Part shown: piece by piece, positions 1 through 11,963 of the stretch
Layout of the letters: each line of letters opens with the position of its first letter
Numbering within the stretch: the first letter of the stretch is position 1
DNA from: Leptidea sinapis
Lineage: Eukaryota > Arthropoda > Insecta > Lepidoptera > Pieridae
Length of the DNA stretch: 64,000 bases
Direction: 5' to 3'
NCBI RefSeq assembly: GCF_905404315.1
Contig: NC_066286.1
Span: forward strand, 5,897,501-5,961,500
Made by a program: the position numbers and the translations under genes
The notes under the pieces: model-generated
What the model was told of the DNA's origin: nothing
The model's input: the letters and a program-made list of their open reading frames with translations, nothing else
Databases searched by the model: none

Positions 1-3
1 CTA

Positions 4-1482
4 TCTGTATATATAAAACAAAGTCGTGTTAGTTACACCATTTATAACTCAATAACGTCTAGACCAATTTTTCTGGTGTTTGTTTTTTTGGACTTCTCTT
101 AGTCCGGAATAGGATAATAAGTAATAAAATATCGAAAAAATCACGAAAAAATATTATTATAAAAGGATTTATTTTCTGATACATTTTGTATGGATTGACA
201 TTTTCATGACATCTCGAGAATAGAAAGAATAGAAAGAATTCAATGAAGTTTTTTGTTAGTTTCACGCTGCATGAGTAATAAAATACAACTGACAGTGCAC
301 GTCATGTTATTCAAGTTGACTGGTTGGTGTGTTTGTTTCGAGTGTGCGAGTTAGTTTATTGTGCCGATATTTTCATTAACAATGTCACGACTAAGACGAT
401 CAAATTATTCCTGACAAAGACGTAATGCAACTAGGATTCGAAACATTGCGAATGAAAGGACTGAAGAAAAGAACCGCGTTAGTGTGGATCGACGTCGTGC
501 TATGAATCACAAGAGCAAAGCGTAGCAGCCCGTAAAACGGATCGGCTGGCAATACGAAATCGTCCAGTAAAACCTCAGAGATCAACAATTTATAGATAAT
601 TTTCGACGCACAAGAAGAAATTTATGAAGTACTGATTTGAATCGAGCAGCGTTTCGATACGATTGCAGTACTTATACTGTACTGTAGTACTGCTTGCATA
701 CTAGCTTTCGCATTGTGCCGATGGACGTTGTTTGCGAGTATTCTGCGGAGAAACGCAAGAATTGTGCTGCCATTTTCTAGAAAACACTCAAAAATATAAT
801 GTTTGTTTCCAAATTACCTCATTTGGGGCAGACATCTAAGAACGAGGATTTAATCCGACATTCAAGGTATTTATTTATTTACATACTTACACACAATACA
901 GTAGAAGAATATCATACCTACTATACTTATTCCTATGTATTGTGTATGCTAATTATAAAACAAGTGTTTATAAATCAGTAATACGGGTTATGCTTTTGAT
1001 ATTGTAGATATAAGGACAGATTTACCTTCGTATTGGATCACTGCAACCTCTCGGAGATGCACAGCTTAAATTTTTAAAATTTTACTTCATGGGCAACATG
1101 GACAAATAACTTGATCGATATCAAGAGATCAATGCAGCAATGATAATAGCAATTCTTCAGATCTGCAGCAACTACTTAATGAACATTTTGCATGTCGAGT
1201 TAGCCCGCAAATCTTTAATTTCCGATCCGTCTCGCATTCGCCCTGACCATTCAAATCTTAAGGCCAATCCTTGAAAGTTTGTGGTCTGAATCAAGAATAT
1301 CCATTTCCCATGTTCAATCTATATATATAAGAGATTTCCACGTATATAGTCACTCATCACGATATCTCTGGAACCACTAAAGCTAAAGACTTGAAATTTG
1401 GTAGGAATATTCTTTTCACCGAGTAGAGGTCAGCTAAGAACGGATTTTCCAAAATTCCATCCGCAAGAGTTTTTTTTTATCA
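4..1482 (+). mobile_element. Helitron, non-autonomous copy 1 (3' end lost)
   Basis: The 5' end begins TC followed by an AT-rich run and the sequence AAAGTCGTGTTAG, preceded by A, as expected for a lepidopteran Helitron. It matches the complete copy at 23286-24357 along most of its length. This copy keeps about 100 bases near the 5' end that the other copy has lost, and about 360 bases at roughly 967-1325 that the other copy lacks. Similarity stops just before the terminal hairpin and CTAG, so the 3' end is missing or replaced. It would need RepHel supplied in trans and is probably immobile. Confidence 0.8.
382..981 (+). pseudogene. Relic of the Helitron RepHel N-terminus
   Basis: One reading frame runs from the ATG at 382 to 981 and is broken by about six stop codons. 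It still reads as a basic N-terminal region (RRRAMNHKSK), then AFRYD, then MDVVCEY. The last two resemble the conserved start of the Helitron replication initiator/helicase and its zinc-finger-like region. No Rep HUH motif or helicase domain remains. The frame has survived without an internal indel, whereas the copy at 23580 has lost a base early on, so the two decayed independently. Family assignment is by motif recognition. Confidence 0.55.
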
Positions 1483-3084
1483 TGAACATTATGATAGATA
1501 TTGACTTGATATTTTAATATGTAACTTTAACTATGCCAAGGAATACGATGGTGCAAGTTGCAACACATTCCGCAGTTTATGTTATAGTCAGCGTTGCCGT
1601 TAACGTTAAATTTTACTTAAACCTTATTTATAACAGCAAATATGATGCAACCAAAAAGCTAAGTATTTGGAGCATTCAACTACTAGTTAACGCACGCATT
1701 GACAATAGGCTATTCTTCAAAATTTTAAAATAAATTAAAAAATTATCGTCAGATTCAAGATTCAATAGCCAACTGGTATTTTTTATTCCTCAAAAAAATT
1801 CCACTTTAGGCTTAAAAAAATATTTTAAATTTAAACGATCCATAGTCGCGCCAAAAAGGGAGCCGTAATTGCCCAGTAATTTCACTAGCTACGGCGCCCT
1901 TCAGACCGAAACACAGTAATGTTTACACCTTACTGCTTCAGTACCCATAATCTAGCCGGCATCCTGTGCAAAGGAGCCTCCCACTGGTAAAAAGGTAGAA
2001 AGCCTCCAAATGTCCAGTTATTGATTTTTAAAAATATAAAACTGACCTTTCATAGTCCGTATCGTTGGTGTGTTTCTAAAAATATATTGTTTCTCCTATA
2101 GTGACGTCACAAAATGGTGGTCGGCGTTTTCGGTCACGTGACATACAGAAAATAAAACTATGATTTTAATTTTGAAAATATAAAGAATTCTAATGTTTTT
2201 TAGAACAAATTAGTATTGAATTCGTATTTCTTAAAGAAAAAACTCTCTAAATAACAAACTTCAATAATATAATTTTGATAGATGAAACTGGCCTATTATT
2301 GGGCGCGCATTATATACTCTATAATCTTTACGCTAGTAGAAATCTTTCGTACGAACTACATATTATGCGGACATTGATCTAGATCCCGACTATCGGGCGC
2401 GACAGCATTGACATTGTAGTTGATTGACAGATAATGTCATGTGTGGGTGTGTTTCAGTGGCGATGACACATTCCGCGGGCGCCAGCAGTGCCACACTAAC
2501 TGCTGTCATATAAACTGGGATTGAACCTTACGATAATGGAGGTAATTCCAGAAAAACGCTCCAAGCCACAATCATGTCGAAATTAAGTTAAGAACACAAA
2601 ACTGGTCACGTGATTCATATTAACAGACTGACAAAAAATGGCAGCCCTATTATCACTCTTTAAATGACATCATGACTTAGTAGCCCAGCTCACATGAATT
2701 TCAGGAACTATGTCCGTTTATTATACAATTTAAATGTTACATCTCAATATATTCTTGATATGTTGTGTACGACATATTATCTCTGGACCGCGATGGAACG
2801 TGAAGCCCCTCCCGTTCCCCTTTCACACCCTCGCTCGTCCTGTTGTGTCAGTACGGTTTGAAGTTTCATTACCGGTATCACAACACAACACCAAAACATC
2901 AATCTATAATACTGACTAAATTAATCGTAGTTTATTTATTAATAATTATATCCTAGTGAGTCCTAGAGAATCATTAAGAGAAAAATTTGACTGTTACATT
3001 TCAATATATTCTTGATAATGTAATGATATTTTTTTTATGAAATCCTTTCCTCTCAGGTCTGAGTCAGTCCATTTTGAATAGGAT
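1483..3084. other. Non-coding stretch
   Basis: AT-rich with no supportable gene. It includes the repeat fragment at 1869-1988. Short ORFs here have no recognisable domain or splice context. Confidence 0.5.
1869..1988 (+). repeat. Dispersed 300-bp repeat (family 1), 3' part
   Basis: Matches the 3' half of a family present about eleven times in this window, from TTGCCCAGTAATTTCAC to CCTCCCACTGGT. A full unit is about 290-310 bases, as at 30401-30719. No tRNA head or coding capacity is visible, so it may be a SINE or another non-autonomous element. Confidence 0.75.
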
Positions 3085-3358
3085 TTTTACGTGGTAAAAA
3101 AGGTTGCTATAACATAAATGACTTTCTTAAAGATGCGATACCATGGGAATAGAGCAACCACCCTCGGGCGATTTTAGTAAAGATTTTATTGTAACGAAAT
3201 TTTAATTAAAAAAATGAGGTCAGATGAGTTTTTTGCTCCCGTTCTTCTCAACTCTGAGGCTCTGAACAGTTATATGTTCGAATGGTAGATTTTGAAGTTC
3301 AATAAGTGATTTCAAACCTATTTGAAATGTAAGTTAGTATTTGATTTTGAATTTCTAG
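3085..3358 (+). repeat. Non-LTR retrotransposon 3' end (CR1/jockey type, family A)
   Basis: Corresponds to the last codons and 3' untranslated region seen in better copies at 29092-29505 and 53840-54306: the ATGACTTTCTTAA segment, the CCCTCGGGC segment, the TTCTTCTCA segment and a tail of TTTGAATTT type. It is heavily diverged, with no open frame. Confidence 0.6.
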
Positions 3359-5822
3359 AAGACGGTGGTAGATAGAATGGCTATGACAATTACCTATCGT
3401 CCATTGTCTTATTTACTGAATGTTTGCTAAATCAATAGTAATAATGCTCTTTAGACGGGATTATTACCAAGGTGCCTAAAACAGCGCCGAGATCGCCAAG
3501 TGGAACGTTTGCAACTTTGACCAATTCCATGTCTCATTCTCTTTTTCTTAGAACAAACGTTTGTTTTGGTATGAACATTTGCGGCATCCGAAGTATTTCT
3601 TTATCATTCAAGGTCCCTAGCATATAAACGTCATATACAGATACATTAAAAAGTATTTAATTATAAGATACGTTGGAATTAGCAAGGTAAGTACGGAGCT
3701 AATGTATTTAACTAGGACAGGGGCGCGATCGGCGGGAGCGATCAACCGCGACATCGTCTGTCTCTCGCGCGCTGTGTGTTGCCGCGTGGCCGATGTCGCT
3801 GTTACTCGCGACCCACCCGCATCCCAGTCAACAGCGCACTGCAGACTGCTCCATAGTCTAAAAACTGGCCGGCCCCGCGTATATGGCTCTTCATTCACTA
3901 GTCTGTCGTGCTAATCATGTCACAATTCCACTGCCCAGCCTCCCGTCATAACTAAAAGTGTTATACCGAAAGATAGCGTGGCGCTTGAGCGATGACGTCA
4001 GCTGTCATCGCGGAACGTGCTCACTCATATTGCGATTCCATTGCCATCGGTCTGATAAGCAGTCAACCTACTTGTTTTTATGTTTTTGTGTTATGATTGT
4101 CATCACAATGAATTAATTATCTAAATTACTGTTGCCCATAACGACCAGGTAATTAAAATATTATAATCTCAAATCGTCATGCACATTAACTAATTTTCCA
4201 AATCGAATATGCGCTGTTTTTTCAACAAAAGCCTTCAAACCTCTCAATGCACAATATTTTCCATCACACGCATCTCATGCACACTAGGTGACAGCTCAAG
4301 AAAATAAAAGTAAAAATCAAATTATTAATTTTCTATAATAGCACATATTGCAAGACAAAGTTATGCCATTCACATCGCTAATCACTGACACTGATATAGT
4401 ATTTTACAAAAACAAAGTACGTTTAAAAAAGCGACTTGAAAATCTAAAAAAGAATAATAAAACTTAAAAAAGATTTAATTTTATACACCTCTTCTGCAAC
4501 CCTAATTAATACCTTCAATATCAATAAAGTGCTACAGTTTGTATGTGCTGTCTATTGATAGGTTTTAAGTCGGTGCCATTAAACAATGTGCTGATCGATT
4601 TGTTTGTAATACGTATGACGTTTCTCGCGTTTAGCATTTAGTGTTGTGAACGATATAGTGAACATTTTGCATGTTCTTGGTTTAACATAACATAGTCTCA
4701 GGCATAACTTTATTCCAAGTTTATTTGTAAGGCCGTTCCAGTAGCGGTCTTCCATCCCTATCTACCAAACGAAAAGTAAGAGCTATGACAAAACTAAGAT
4801 ATTATGACGTCACTTTCTATTTCGGCTATCTCTGTATGATCAGACATACTGATACCATCTAATTTTTTTTGTTATTTGATCGGTTGAATTCGTTTCTTCA
4901 TCATTGTATTTATTATTAAATTAAGTTTCAAAAATGTATTAAAAAATCAATATTTTGAATTGAGAATATATCACCGCGACGAAGGAGGTGCTAGATATAT
5001 ATAAGAATATAATCATCTAAACATACAAAGCTCAGCCTTCATGAAGTTTAACGTGAACCTCGAACGATGCAACTAGGAGTTATTTGAGCTAAAACTGGAG
5101 GACTCATCCTCGACTATTCGACTCATGTGTATCGGGAAGCAGGCAGGCGGTATTGTTCACTTATGAGCAGCTCATCGGTGCACAATGGAGTGAATAACAA
5201 GCCGCGTCTCGCGCCCGCTGCACACACGCACTGACGCACGACGCGTGTGTCCGTGTGAGGTCAATGACAGTGTTCTGTTAGGTATTCACAATGATGATGG
5301 CAATGAATTATATAATTACTCAGGGATGGACTGCTATTCCATTTAATGTTGCCTGCGCTACATCGAAATCCGCAGTAATATACAGCTCTTACTTGCGCAC
5401 GAACACTGTAAAGCTATTCGCCGTGAGTTTCAAGGTGCAAGCTGGGCCACCGGTCGGCGCTAATGTACTTGATGTCGCGAAACGACGAGACGTTATCACA
5501 GGCTGCGTGATGTTGCACCAGTGACAGTGGATCCCAGGTTCTACAAGGCGCCTGGCTTATAAAAATATATAGTTATACTTCTTAGGCGCAACAAATCATA
5601 CATCTTTAAAACTTTTTATTCCTTGTGTTAATTTACGTTTGTAAATAAAGAACAACATAAATTATTCTGAAGAATCATGGTCTATTTGACCAACTAACAT
5701 CAGGGTGTCGACTTCAGGTGTCAGTGTGCGCGCGCAGCGTAATTATTCACTTTTATAGGTTTGCCAAAGTTAACTGGCCATTAACAAGCAATTCTTTTAC
5801 ACGCCCGCCCTCACTTTGCTTC
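3359..5822. other. Non-coding stretch with two GC-rich patches
   Basis: No recognisable gene. GC-rich, CpG-rich patches lie at about 3715-3890 and 5180-5280 in otherwise AT-rich DNA. A splice-donor-like GCAAGGTAAGTAC is at about 3682-3694 on the plus strand, but the sequence before it does not look coding. The ORFs over these patches (minus 3617-3898, plus 5291-5524) have no recognised domain. Confidence 0.4.
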
Positions 5823-5960
5823 ATAATTTTATCATCATCATTAACCTGTATTAGTCCACTGCCGGACATAAGCCTCATCCAATGTAAGCCAAAGAATTCG
5901 ACCCCCAGTGGTCTCCACTCAAAAACAACTACAAGCGATTGTCTGTTCTGCGACCAATGA
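5823..5960 (-). pseudogene. 3' end of a non-LTR endonuclease/reverse transcriptase
   Basis: The plus strand reads CATCATCATCATT and then a GTCCACTGC-type segment, which is the reverse complement of the common lepidopteran RTE-like ORF 3' end (compare 19318-19560). Only the extreme C-terminus and trailing trinucleotide tail remain. Confidence 0.5.
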
Positions 5961-6075
5961 GATCAGCCCACTGCGACTTCTATATTCCGACCGACCGAGG
6001 CGACCTTAGCTCACCGTCGGATCACTTACTTAAATTTGTGGACTAGTAATACCGTGAGAGTCCACGGGTCCAACC

Positions 6076-6448
6076 TATAGTAACGTATATCTGGCAAATG
6101 CAGCATATACTAATATCACAATATATAAACAGTAGCGTAACTCAGCGGTCTCCATTAAATTTATACCTACGCCTGGCTCCGTCTCGCTAGGGTTGGTACA
6201 TACAAAAAGATTGACGACGCCGTTGGCGCGGTTCAGGTTTTTTAACTCAGGCAGCGACCAGTCTCAGCACCGTACGGCGTAGCACTCAATAGTTATGTCT
6301 TCCCAAGATCGCCTAGCGGCCGTGTAAATCGTGTGTATGTGTGCGTGCGTCGATTTCGGCGCTCTAGTATGAAGTGAAAGATCTGTTCTATTACTATATT
6401 GTGCCCATAGTAACGTATATCCGGCAAATATAGCATTTACCAATATCG
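6076..6448 (-). repeat. Dispersed repeat family E, flanked by 42-bp direct repeats
   Basis: Bases 6128-6403 are the reverse complement of 15094-15286, with about 80 extra bases here. The copy is bracketed by imperfect direct repeats of about 42 bases at 6076-6117 and 6407-6448 (both contain TAGTAACGTATAT). These flanks are absent from the copy at 15 kb. That could reflect an unusually long target duplication or an older tandem duplication that captured the element. Class unknown. Confidence 0.5.
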
Positions 6449-7539
6449 AGTTTTCGCATCTCACGCCTAATAACCTGTAAAAGAAAATCGAACCAACCTA
6501 CCTGTCAATAGCAATATAAAGTTCCGTTACACTGGTATTTTTACATGTACTTTCATATCGTAATCCTAACTCATATTATAAATGCGTATCTAAGTATTAT
6601 TTGTTTGTCACTCTTTCACGCCTAAACTACGTACGTACAAGAAACAACAAGAGTCCAAGTCCCAAGTCCCAATTGCCTATTAAAAGGCCGTTAAAAATGT
6701 CCGAGCGGCGTTGTACATACGCATAGATTAACTTATGCGGATAAAATTAAAACATTCCCATATTGTATACGCTCATTAGAAGTAGTAACACGTTTCACGC
6801 AAGACGGATGCGAACACTATGTAAGAACATTGTGTTTTTTTTTGCAATTGAAATGTAATACGAGTAATTTTGCAAAATGATTAAAGATGTACACACGTAT
6901 GTTACACAGTTATGCTGTTATTTCGACAGTTTTTCACTGAACACTTTGTCATAGCGTAGCGATGTATTCAAAACGCGGTCGAAACACAACAGAGCGAAAA
7001 CTCTGCCTCATAGAAGCGTAGGCAGAGTTTCGCTTCAATTTTTAAGCGTGATTGTGAGCCTAATTGATTATTGTACGTCAATGATGGTACTAGATTCCCG
7101 AAATCTTTAAGAGACGCCAAGGGAGCGCTAGACTAACCGCGGATAGAAGCTAGTACTTTACTACTACTTTAACGAAAAAAATACCAACTTGAAACAAGCG
7201 TAGATATCTTTTAAAACAAGGTAATTAAAAGTTAATTTATTGAATTTTCTTAACAACATTTTGATGTTTGTACCAAGTTAAACATAAAAGTTACGAAACT
7301 CTTGACTACACAATATAAAACAACAGTTTCCGCTGTTTGTCTGTCTGTACTTAGTTTTGCCATAAATATTGTTACAAGGAAAGGATATTTTTCTGTTGCA
7401 TAAAACATATTACTATAATGCCAGTTCCTTTGTTCATTTTTATGTTACAACATAAAAAAATATAAAGCTCATGCAAGATTAATAGACGATAATACAATCG
7501 TTTATACGTTGAGGCGAGTTATGAATTAAATGTTTATAA
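6449..7539. other. Non-coding stretch
   Basis: AT-rich, no supportable gene. A short inverted repeat around 6992-7040 pairs GAAACTCTGCCT-type with AGGCAGAGTTTC-type sequence and may be a small hairpin. Confidence 0.4.
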
Positions 7540-7745
7540 TGGACTGGGCAGGACAACAAGAAGATCTAGTAATATGATCACATCAGGGTATCCGAGGGAC
7601 ATGAATCGAAAAAGAGGCAGACCTACTACCAGGTGGATCGATAGTATAATTGCCTTTGACTCCTTCAAACTACTACTCTGGAACCGATAAACAGCCGACA
7701 AAATATTGTGGAAGAAAAAGGGGAAGGCCGTCGCCCAGCAATAAA
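7540..7745 (+). pseudogene. Non-LTR reverse transcriptase C-terminal fragment
   Basis: A frame reads RKRGRPTTRWIDSI, then after one stop WKKKGKAVAQQ and a terminal stop. This is the basic C-terminal tail typical of insect RTE/jockey-like endonuclease/reverse transcriptase ORFs. The N-terminal part is out of frame or absent, and no RT domain is present. Confidence 0.5.
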
Positions 7746-7865
7746 TTAACTAATGGATTGTTTTAGGAACTCTGGGAAATAATCATTTTAACTTTAGCGA
7801 TTTAGTTTTTCAAAAAAGTTTCCTAGAGAATGTTTTTTGATGAGAATGAAAAATATAAAAAACGC

Positions 7866-7940
7866 AAAAATTCTGTAATTGCACTGGTCACCTTGAGGGA
7901 TAAGACGTTAAGTCTCATTTGCGCCGTAATTTCACTAGAT
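7866..7940 (+). repeat. Family 1 repeat, short internal fragment
   Basis: Matches the middle of family 1 (GGTCACCTTGAG, then AAGTCTCATTTG and GTAATTTCACTAG). Both ends are missing. Confidence 0.6.
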
Positions 7941-8567
7941 ACCATAGACACAATACACAATACACAAGAGATAATATCATAGACACAATTTGTCTACAGA
8001 ACATTTAGAACAGTACTTAGTAGTACATATTTATAGGTAAATCTTAAATTTCATCGTTACCTAAGTAGGTACATCTTGTAATAGTTTCTATCACAAATAC
8101 GATTGTCAGTACAAGCCTTTATAAAATAAAATAAAAATATTAATTTTTTTTCCTGTTTAATTGTATGCATATTTTGACCCATTTTATGGATTTTCGTGCA
8201 TATTTTAGTTATTTTACCTGCATATTTTGTATTACCCTTTTTCTTTTAGCATATAATCCGGTGTCTACTTATAACTAAGTATATTTACAATACTATGAAT
8301 ACATTCAAATTTAAAGTATAATTACGGTGAAGTATACCCAGAATAGGGGCAGCTATGCCCCGTTGGATAGCTAGGCTGATCTTATAACGGAAATAGCTGC
8401 GAGCACTTGGTTTTACAGTATTTTAAATATTGTTTGAAAAAACTCCTGCACAAAATTACGTGACTCACCGTAATGTAATTTTCCAACAGTCAAAATAAAC
8501 AAGTAGATAGGAAATATACGTTCAAGCGAAGTTCTAACTGTTATCATTTCTTCAATTTTATTATATA
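7941..8567. other. Non-coding stretch
   Basis: AT-rich; nothing recognised. Confidence 0.4.
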
Positions 8568-8960
8568 CTGGCTGATGCCTGCGACTTCGTCTGCGTAGAT
8601 AAAGGGTTTTTAAAATAATAAGCAAGTTTGGAATAGAAGATTATCTCATGTCCTATTCCAGTCCCGGCTCCTGTTCCTAACATTTTTATGAATCATTTCG
8701 AGAAAGATTGCTATGGCAAACTAAACCTACTATTAGTATAGTTATAGCTCATAGATGTGAATTTCAATTTTCGGTTCAGTAGATGTTAAAATTTTCACAA
8801 ATCAGGACGCTAAATGCTTCTTATGCGTCTATTGTATTCACAACCTGAGAGTTTCTGCGCCTTAAAACTTCCAAAGTTGACATAAAGCCGCCTAGACTTG
8901 TAATCTCTACGAAGTTATTTTTGCAGTTGGTGTATCTAGAAAACTGCACCGAAATTGCAA
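8568..8960 (-). mobile_element. Helitron-like fragment, minus strand
   Basis: The left edge reads CTGGCTGATGCCTGCGACTTC, which in reverse is the common lepidopteran Helitron 3' end (GAAGTCGCAGG, then CAG before T). Inner sequence has the usual TTTCGGTTCAGTAG segment near 8770. The 5' terminus is not clear, so the right limit is approximate. Confidence 0.5.
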
Positions 8961-9034
8961 AATATACTAATTTCTCCTTGATTTATACACTATTTCTATT
9001 CAAAATTTTATTTGAAATGCTTCCATATGCTTTA

Positions 9035-9342
9035 CGGCCGTTCCCAATATTCAGTCTATCTCCGGTTGTGGCCTACTTGAGATAAAAATCTTAACTCTCA
9101 TTGACTTTTCTGTCCCAATAAACTTATCGACGGTAACTCACCTTATCCGTACACGCTGCCTGTCAATGGGAGGACGTATAGTTTACCAGTGATAGAAGTT
9201 TGCAATTCACGCGTCCCAATATAAGGCGAAAGGAATGACTTATCAAGTATATTGGGACAGCTTCGGATAATTGACAGCTAGTTACTGACAGTAGAAGGTA
9301 GTAATTTATCACTATCTGTAGATAGTATATTGAGAACGGCTG
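9035..9342 (-). mobile_element. Harbinger-type MITE, copy 1
   Basis: A 308-base element with terminal inverted repeats CGGCCGTTCCCAATAT and ATTGAGAACGGCTG, flanked on both sides by TTA (9032-9034 and 9343-9345). The 3-base TTA duplication is the signature of PIF/Harbinger transposition. Inner GTCCCAAT/ATTGGGAC motifs form subterminal inverted repeats. No transposase. It is the inverted counterpart of 17275-17587. Confidence 0.8.
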
Positions 9343-9345
9343 TTA

Positions 9346-11321
9346 GAGTTTCGACGATCGGTCAGTGAGTCAGTCAGTGAGTGACCAAATTAGGAAACTT
9401 TGACTAGTAAAAGTTTTTAAGCTACTGGTTCAAATTGAATATTTGAAACATACCGTGTTTGTACAATGTCTGCTTGCTTACTGAAAATTAAGGGTTCTAA
9501 TTTAATCCTCAACGCAGTTATAGGGGGTCGAAAATGGCCTGAACTGCTTCGAAAAAATTCGTCTGACTGACGATCAGCAAAGTGGGTCATGCATCAATTT
9601 TGTCGATTGTACATAATTATTTTTTTAAATTAATATTATATTGTACAAAGTATTTTCATTGTAATTGGATAATCGACAGCAATCAGTCGCCGCACAAGGC
9701 ACATAATATTATGATGGCACGACAGCTAACATGCGCCTCGCGTATGTACGACCGACTGCATGGTGCGTGCAGCGTGACTCAACTGAACTGTGTGTTTAAT
9801 ATTATGTCATTCACATCGGCCGAGCGCCCTGGCCCAGGTTATAACAATTAAAAAAAAATAGGTATTAATAGGTATACCGTGCATTGGAACTCGGAAGATA
9901 AAAATTTACTATAACCCTCCCGATATCTGCTTTTTTGCACAAATTTTATCTGAAATTTGAATGTTCATATTGTACTCAGAAAATTGTAAAAGTACAGTAC
10001 ACATTGCGATTCCTTGCTTTTGAAATGAAGATTCTATATGTTAAAACATTTATTTCAATTTGTAACGATTACTCAAAAACACGTATTTCCTGGAAGAAGT
10101 TTCGGGATTTCTGCACACAATTTTTTCGTTCAATGTTGTCGCTTTATCTTACTTATCATCAACAGGCGGTAGGTATGCGATGGATGAAACAACATGCTCT
10201 TTGACCATGTTCGCGTTGACGATAGACAAGACAGGGAAGGGTCCTCTTAACGAACGACTAAAAGTTTGTGACCGCTGTGAAGTGTCAGAACAGGTTACTT
10301 TTTTTCTTTTTTACGTTTGTATTTAGCACTTAATTTACAAAACAATAAATGAATGATACGGAACGCCAGGCGAGCGTTAAGCCTACCTATCTTAAAAAAG
10401 TGTTCCTGAAACTTATTTAATACATCACAAAATGCACAGAACTTAGTTTACAATAATACTACTGTAGACCTTACTTTTAATAATGGATTAACAATATTTA
10501 TAATAAGACGTGGTATTTGTGCGTGTGCTTTAGTGTGAGTGCGTGTGTGTATGTGTTTGTGAATTACTTTTAATTTATACCTTCCTTTAGATTTTTATTG
10601 ACACTCCTTATAAAGCAGTCTTTACTGTTATTAAAAAGTTCAGTACTGTTCAATTGTTTATTATAGTTGCATAGAGTGTGACAATGATATTTATTCACCA
10701 CTTGGGTATTTACATACACTTGTACATGTCAAAAATTGTAAGCAAATTGAAATCTCTAATTACTAAGAATATTATTGTAGTTACAGTATGTATTTATTGT
10801 GTTTCGCTAAGCAGCCTCAGGTCATTCAGGTATTAATTTACAGTGTAAAAGCCTTTTTAATTAAAATGTTCAAGATTATTAATTTAAATTTATTTAAGGG
10901 CAATACTTGCAGGCAAATTGATATTTTATTATAAATGAGGACACCCATTCCCACAAAAGAGGCATTACTTTTTGCAGACGATAATAATCAGAACGCAATT
11001 TATGTTTTTGCCTTCTTTTGAAGTTGTGAATGTCACTTCTCTTTTTTTTATTGAAAACTTTTTAGCGGCGTTCAGCACTTATAATAAGCCTATTGTGTCA
11101 GTTTTAGAAATTGGTGATGATTGTGCCGGTAATGAAGATGGTGTAAGATTCGTTGAAATTATGAATGAAAGTTGATTTTTCTGAGAGATAAACTTTTAAA
11201 TGTAAAATAATCTTAATAGTTCTGAAGTGCATTTTTTTTATGTAGTACAAATTGTCATTTTTGTGTGTTTTTCCTGTCTCCTGTGATGTCAGGAGTGTTG
11301 CCGAAGACTGTGTGGACTAAC
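9346..11321. other. Probable rugose intron sequence
   Basis: No coding exon found. A GT-rich microsatellite-like stretch lies at about 10517-10562. ORFs at 9582, 9935 and 10972 show no recognisable domain. The stretch lies downstream (minus direction) of the rugose exon donor, so it is most likely intron. Confidence 0.5.
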
Positions 11322-11437
11322 CTGCGATGGTGTTGAGGAACATGAGGTACTCGAAGTTGGAGATCTCGCGCCGCTGCCACTTCTGCGTCATGTTGGAGTT
11401 CCGCATGAGCTGTCGCGGCGACATCATGGACGCGCGT
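11322..11437 (-). CDS. rg: Neurobeachin/rugose internal exon, start of BEACH domain
   Basis: On the minus strand the exon starts after TTCGTGTGTACAG and ends before GTTAGTCC, so it has a canonical AG acceptor and GT donor. It is 116 bases long and encodes about 38 residues containing [23 protein letters not shown] and LMFLNTIA. This is the highly conserved entry into the BEACH domain of neurobeachin/LRBA-type proteins (single insect orthologue rugose), large scaffolds with AKAP function in vesicle traffic and synapse formation. The exon begins with the last base of a codon and ends with the first base of the next, which should be Gly. No neighbouring exon (next BEACH block or preceding PH-like block) was found in the window. 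Confidence 0.9.
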
Positions 11438-11678
11438 CTGTACACACGAACAAACAAACACTCTGTTATTTCATTGAATAGTATATCAATAATTAAACAA
11501 CTATTATATTATAATAAATATTATTAATAACCACTTTTACCAAGTCCGCCAGCTACCGCTTGATACAATTCTATAAAAATTTGCAGAAAATAGAATCAAG
11601 ATATTGCGCTGCATTCTGCATTAATTCAAATTTTTAATTGACACTAATTATACAAAAAAACAAAAATTTTATTGTTTA

Positions 11679-11963
11679 TTTTTATGAAAATAAGGGACGA
11701 GACGAGCAGGACGTTCAGATGATCGTAATTGATACGCCCTGCCCATTACAATGCGGTGCCGCTCAGGATTCTTGAAAAACCCCATAAATTCTGAGCGGCA
11801 CTACAACTGCGCTCGTCACCTTGAGACATAAAATCTTAAGTCTCATTTGCCCAGTAATTTCACCACCTACGGCGCCCTTCAGACCGAAACACAATAATGC
11901 TTACACATTTCTGCTTCACGGCAGAAATAGGCGCCGTTGTGGTTCCCATAATCTAGCCGGCAT
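11679..11963 (+). repeat. Family 1 repeat, nearly full
   Basis: Runs from GACGAGCAGGACGTTCAG to CTAGCCGGCATC and lacks only the final CTGTGCAAAGGAGCC segment. It lies about 240 bases from the rugose exon, inside the presumed upstream intron. Confidence 0.8.

Noticed and set aside
3617..3914. ORFs on both strands over a GC-rich patch
   Set aside because: Open frames on both strands are expected in GC-rich DNA; no splice signals or known motifs fit.
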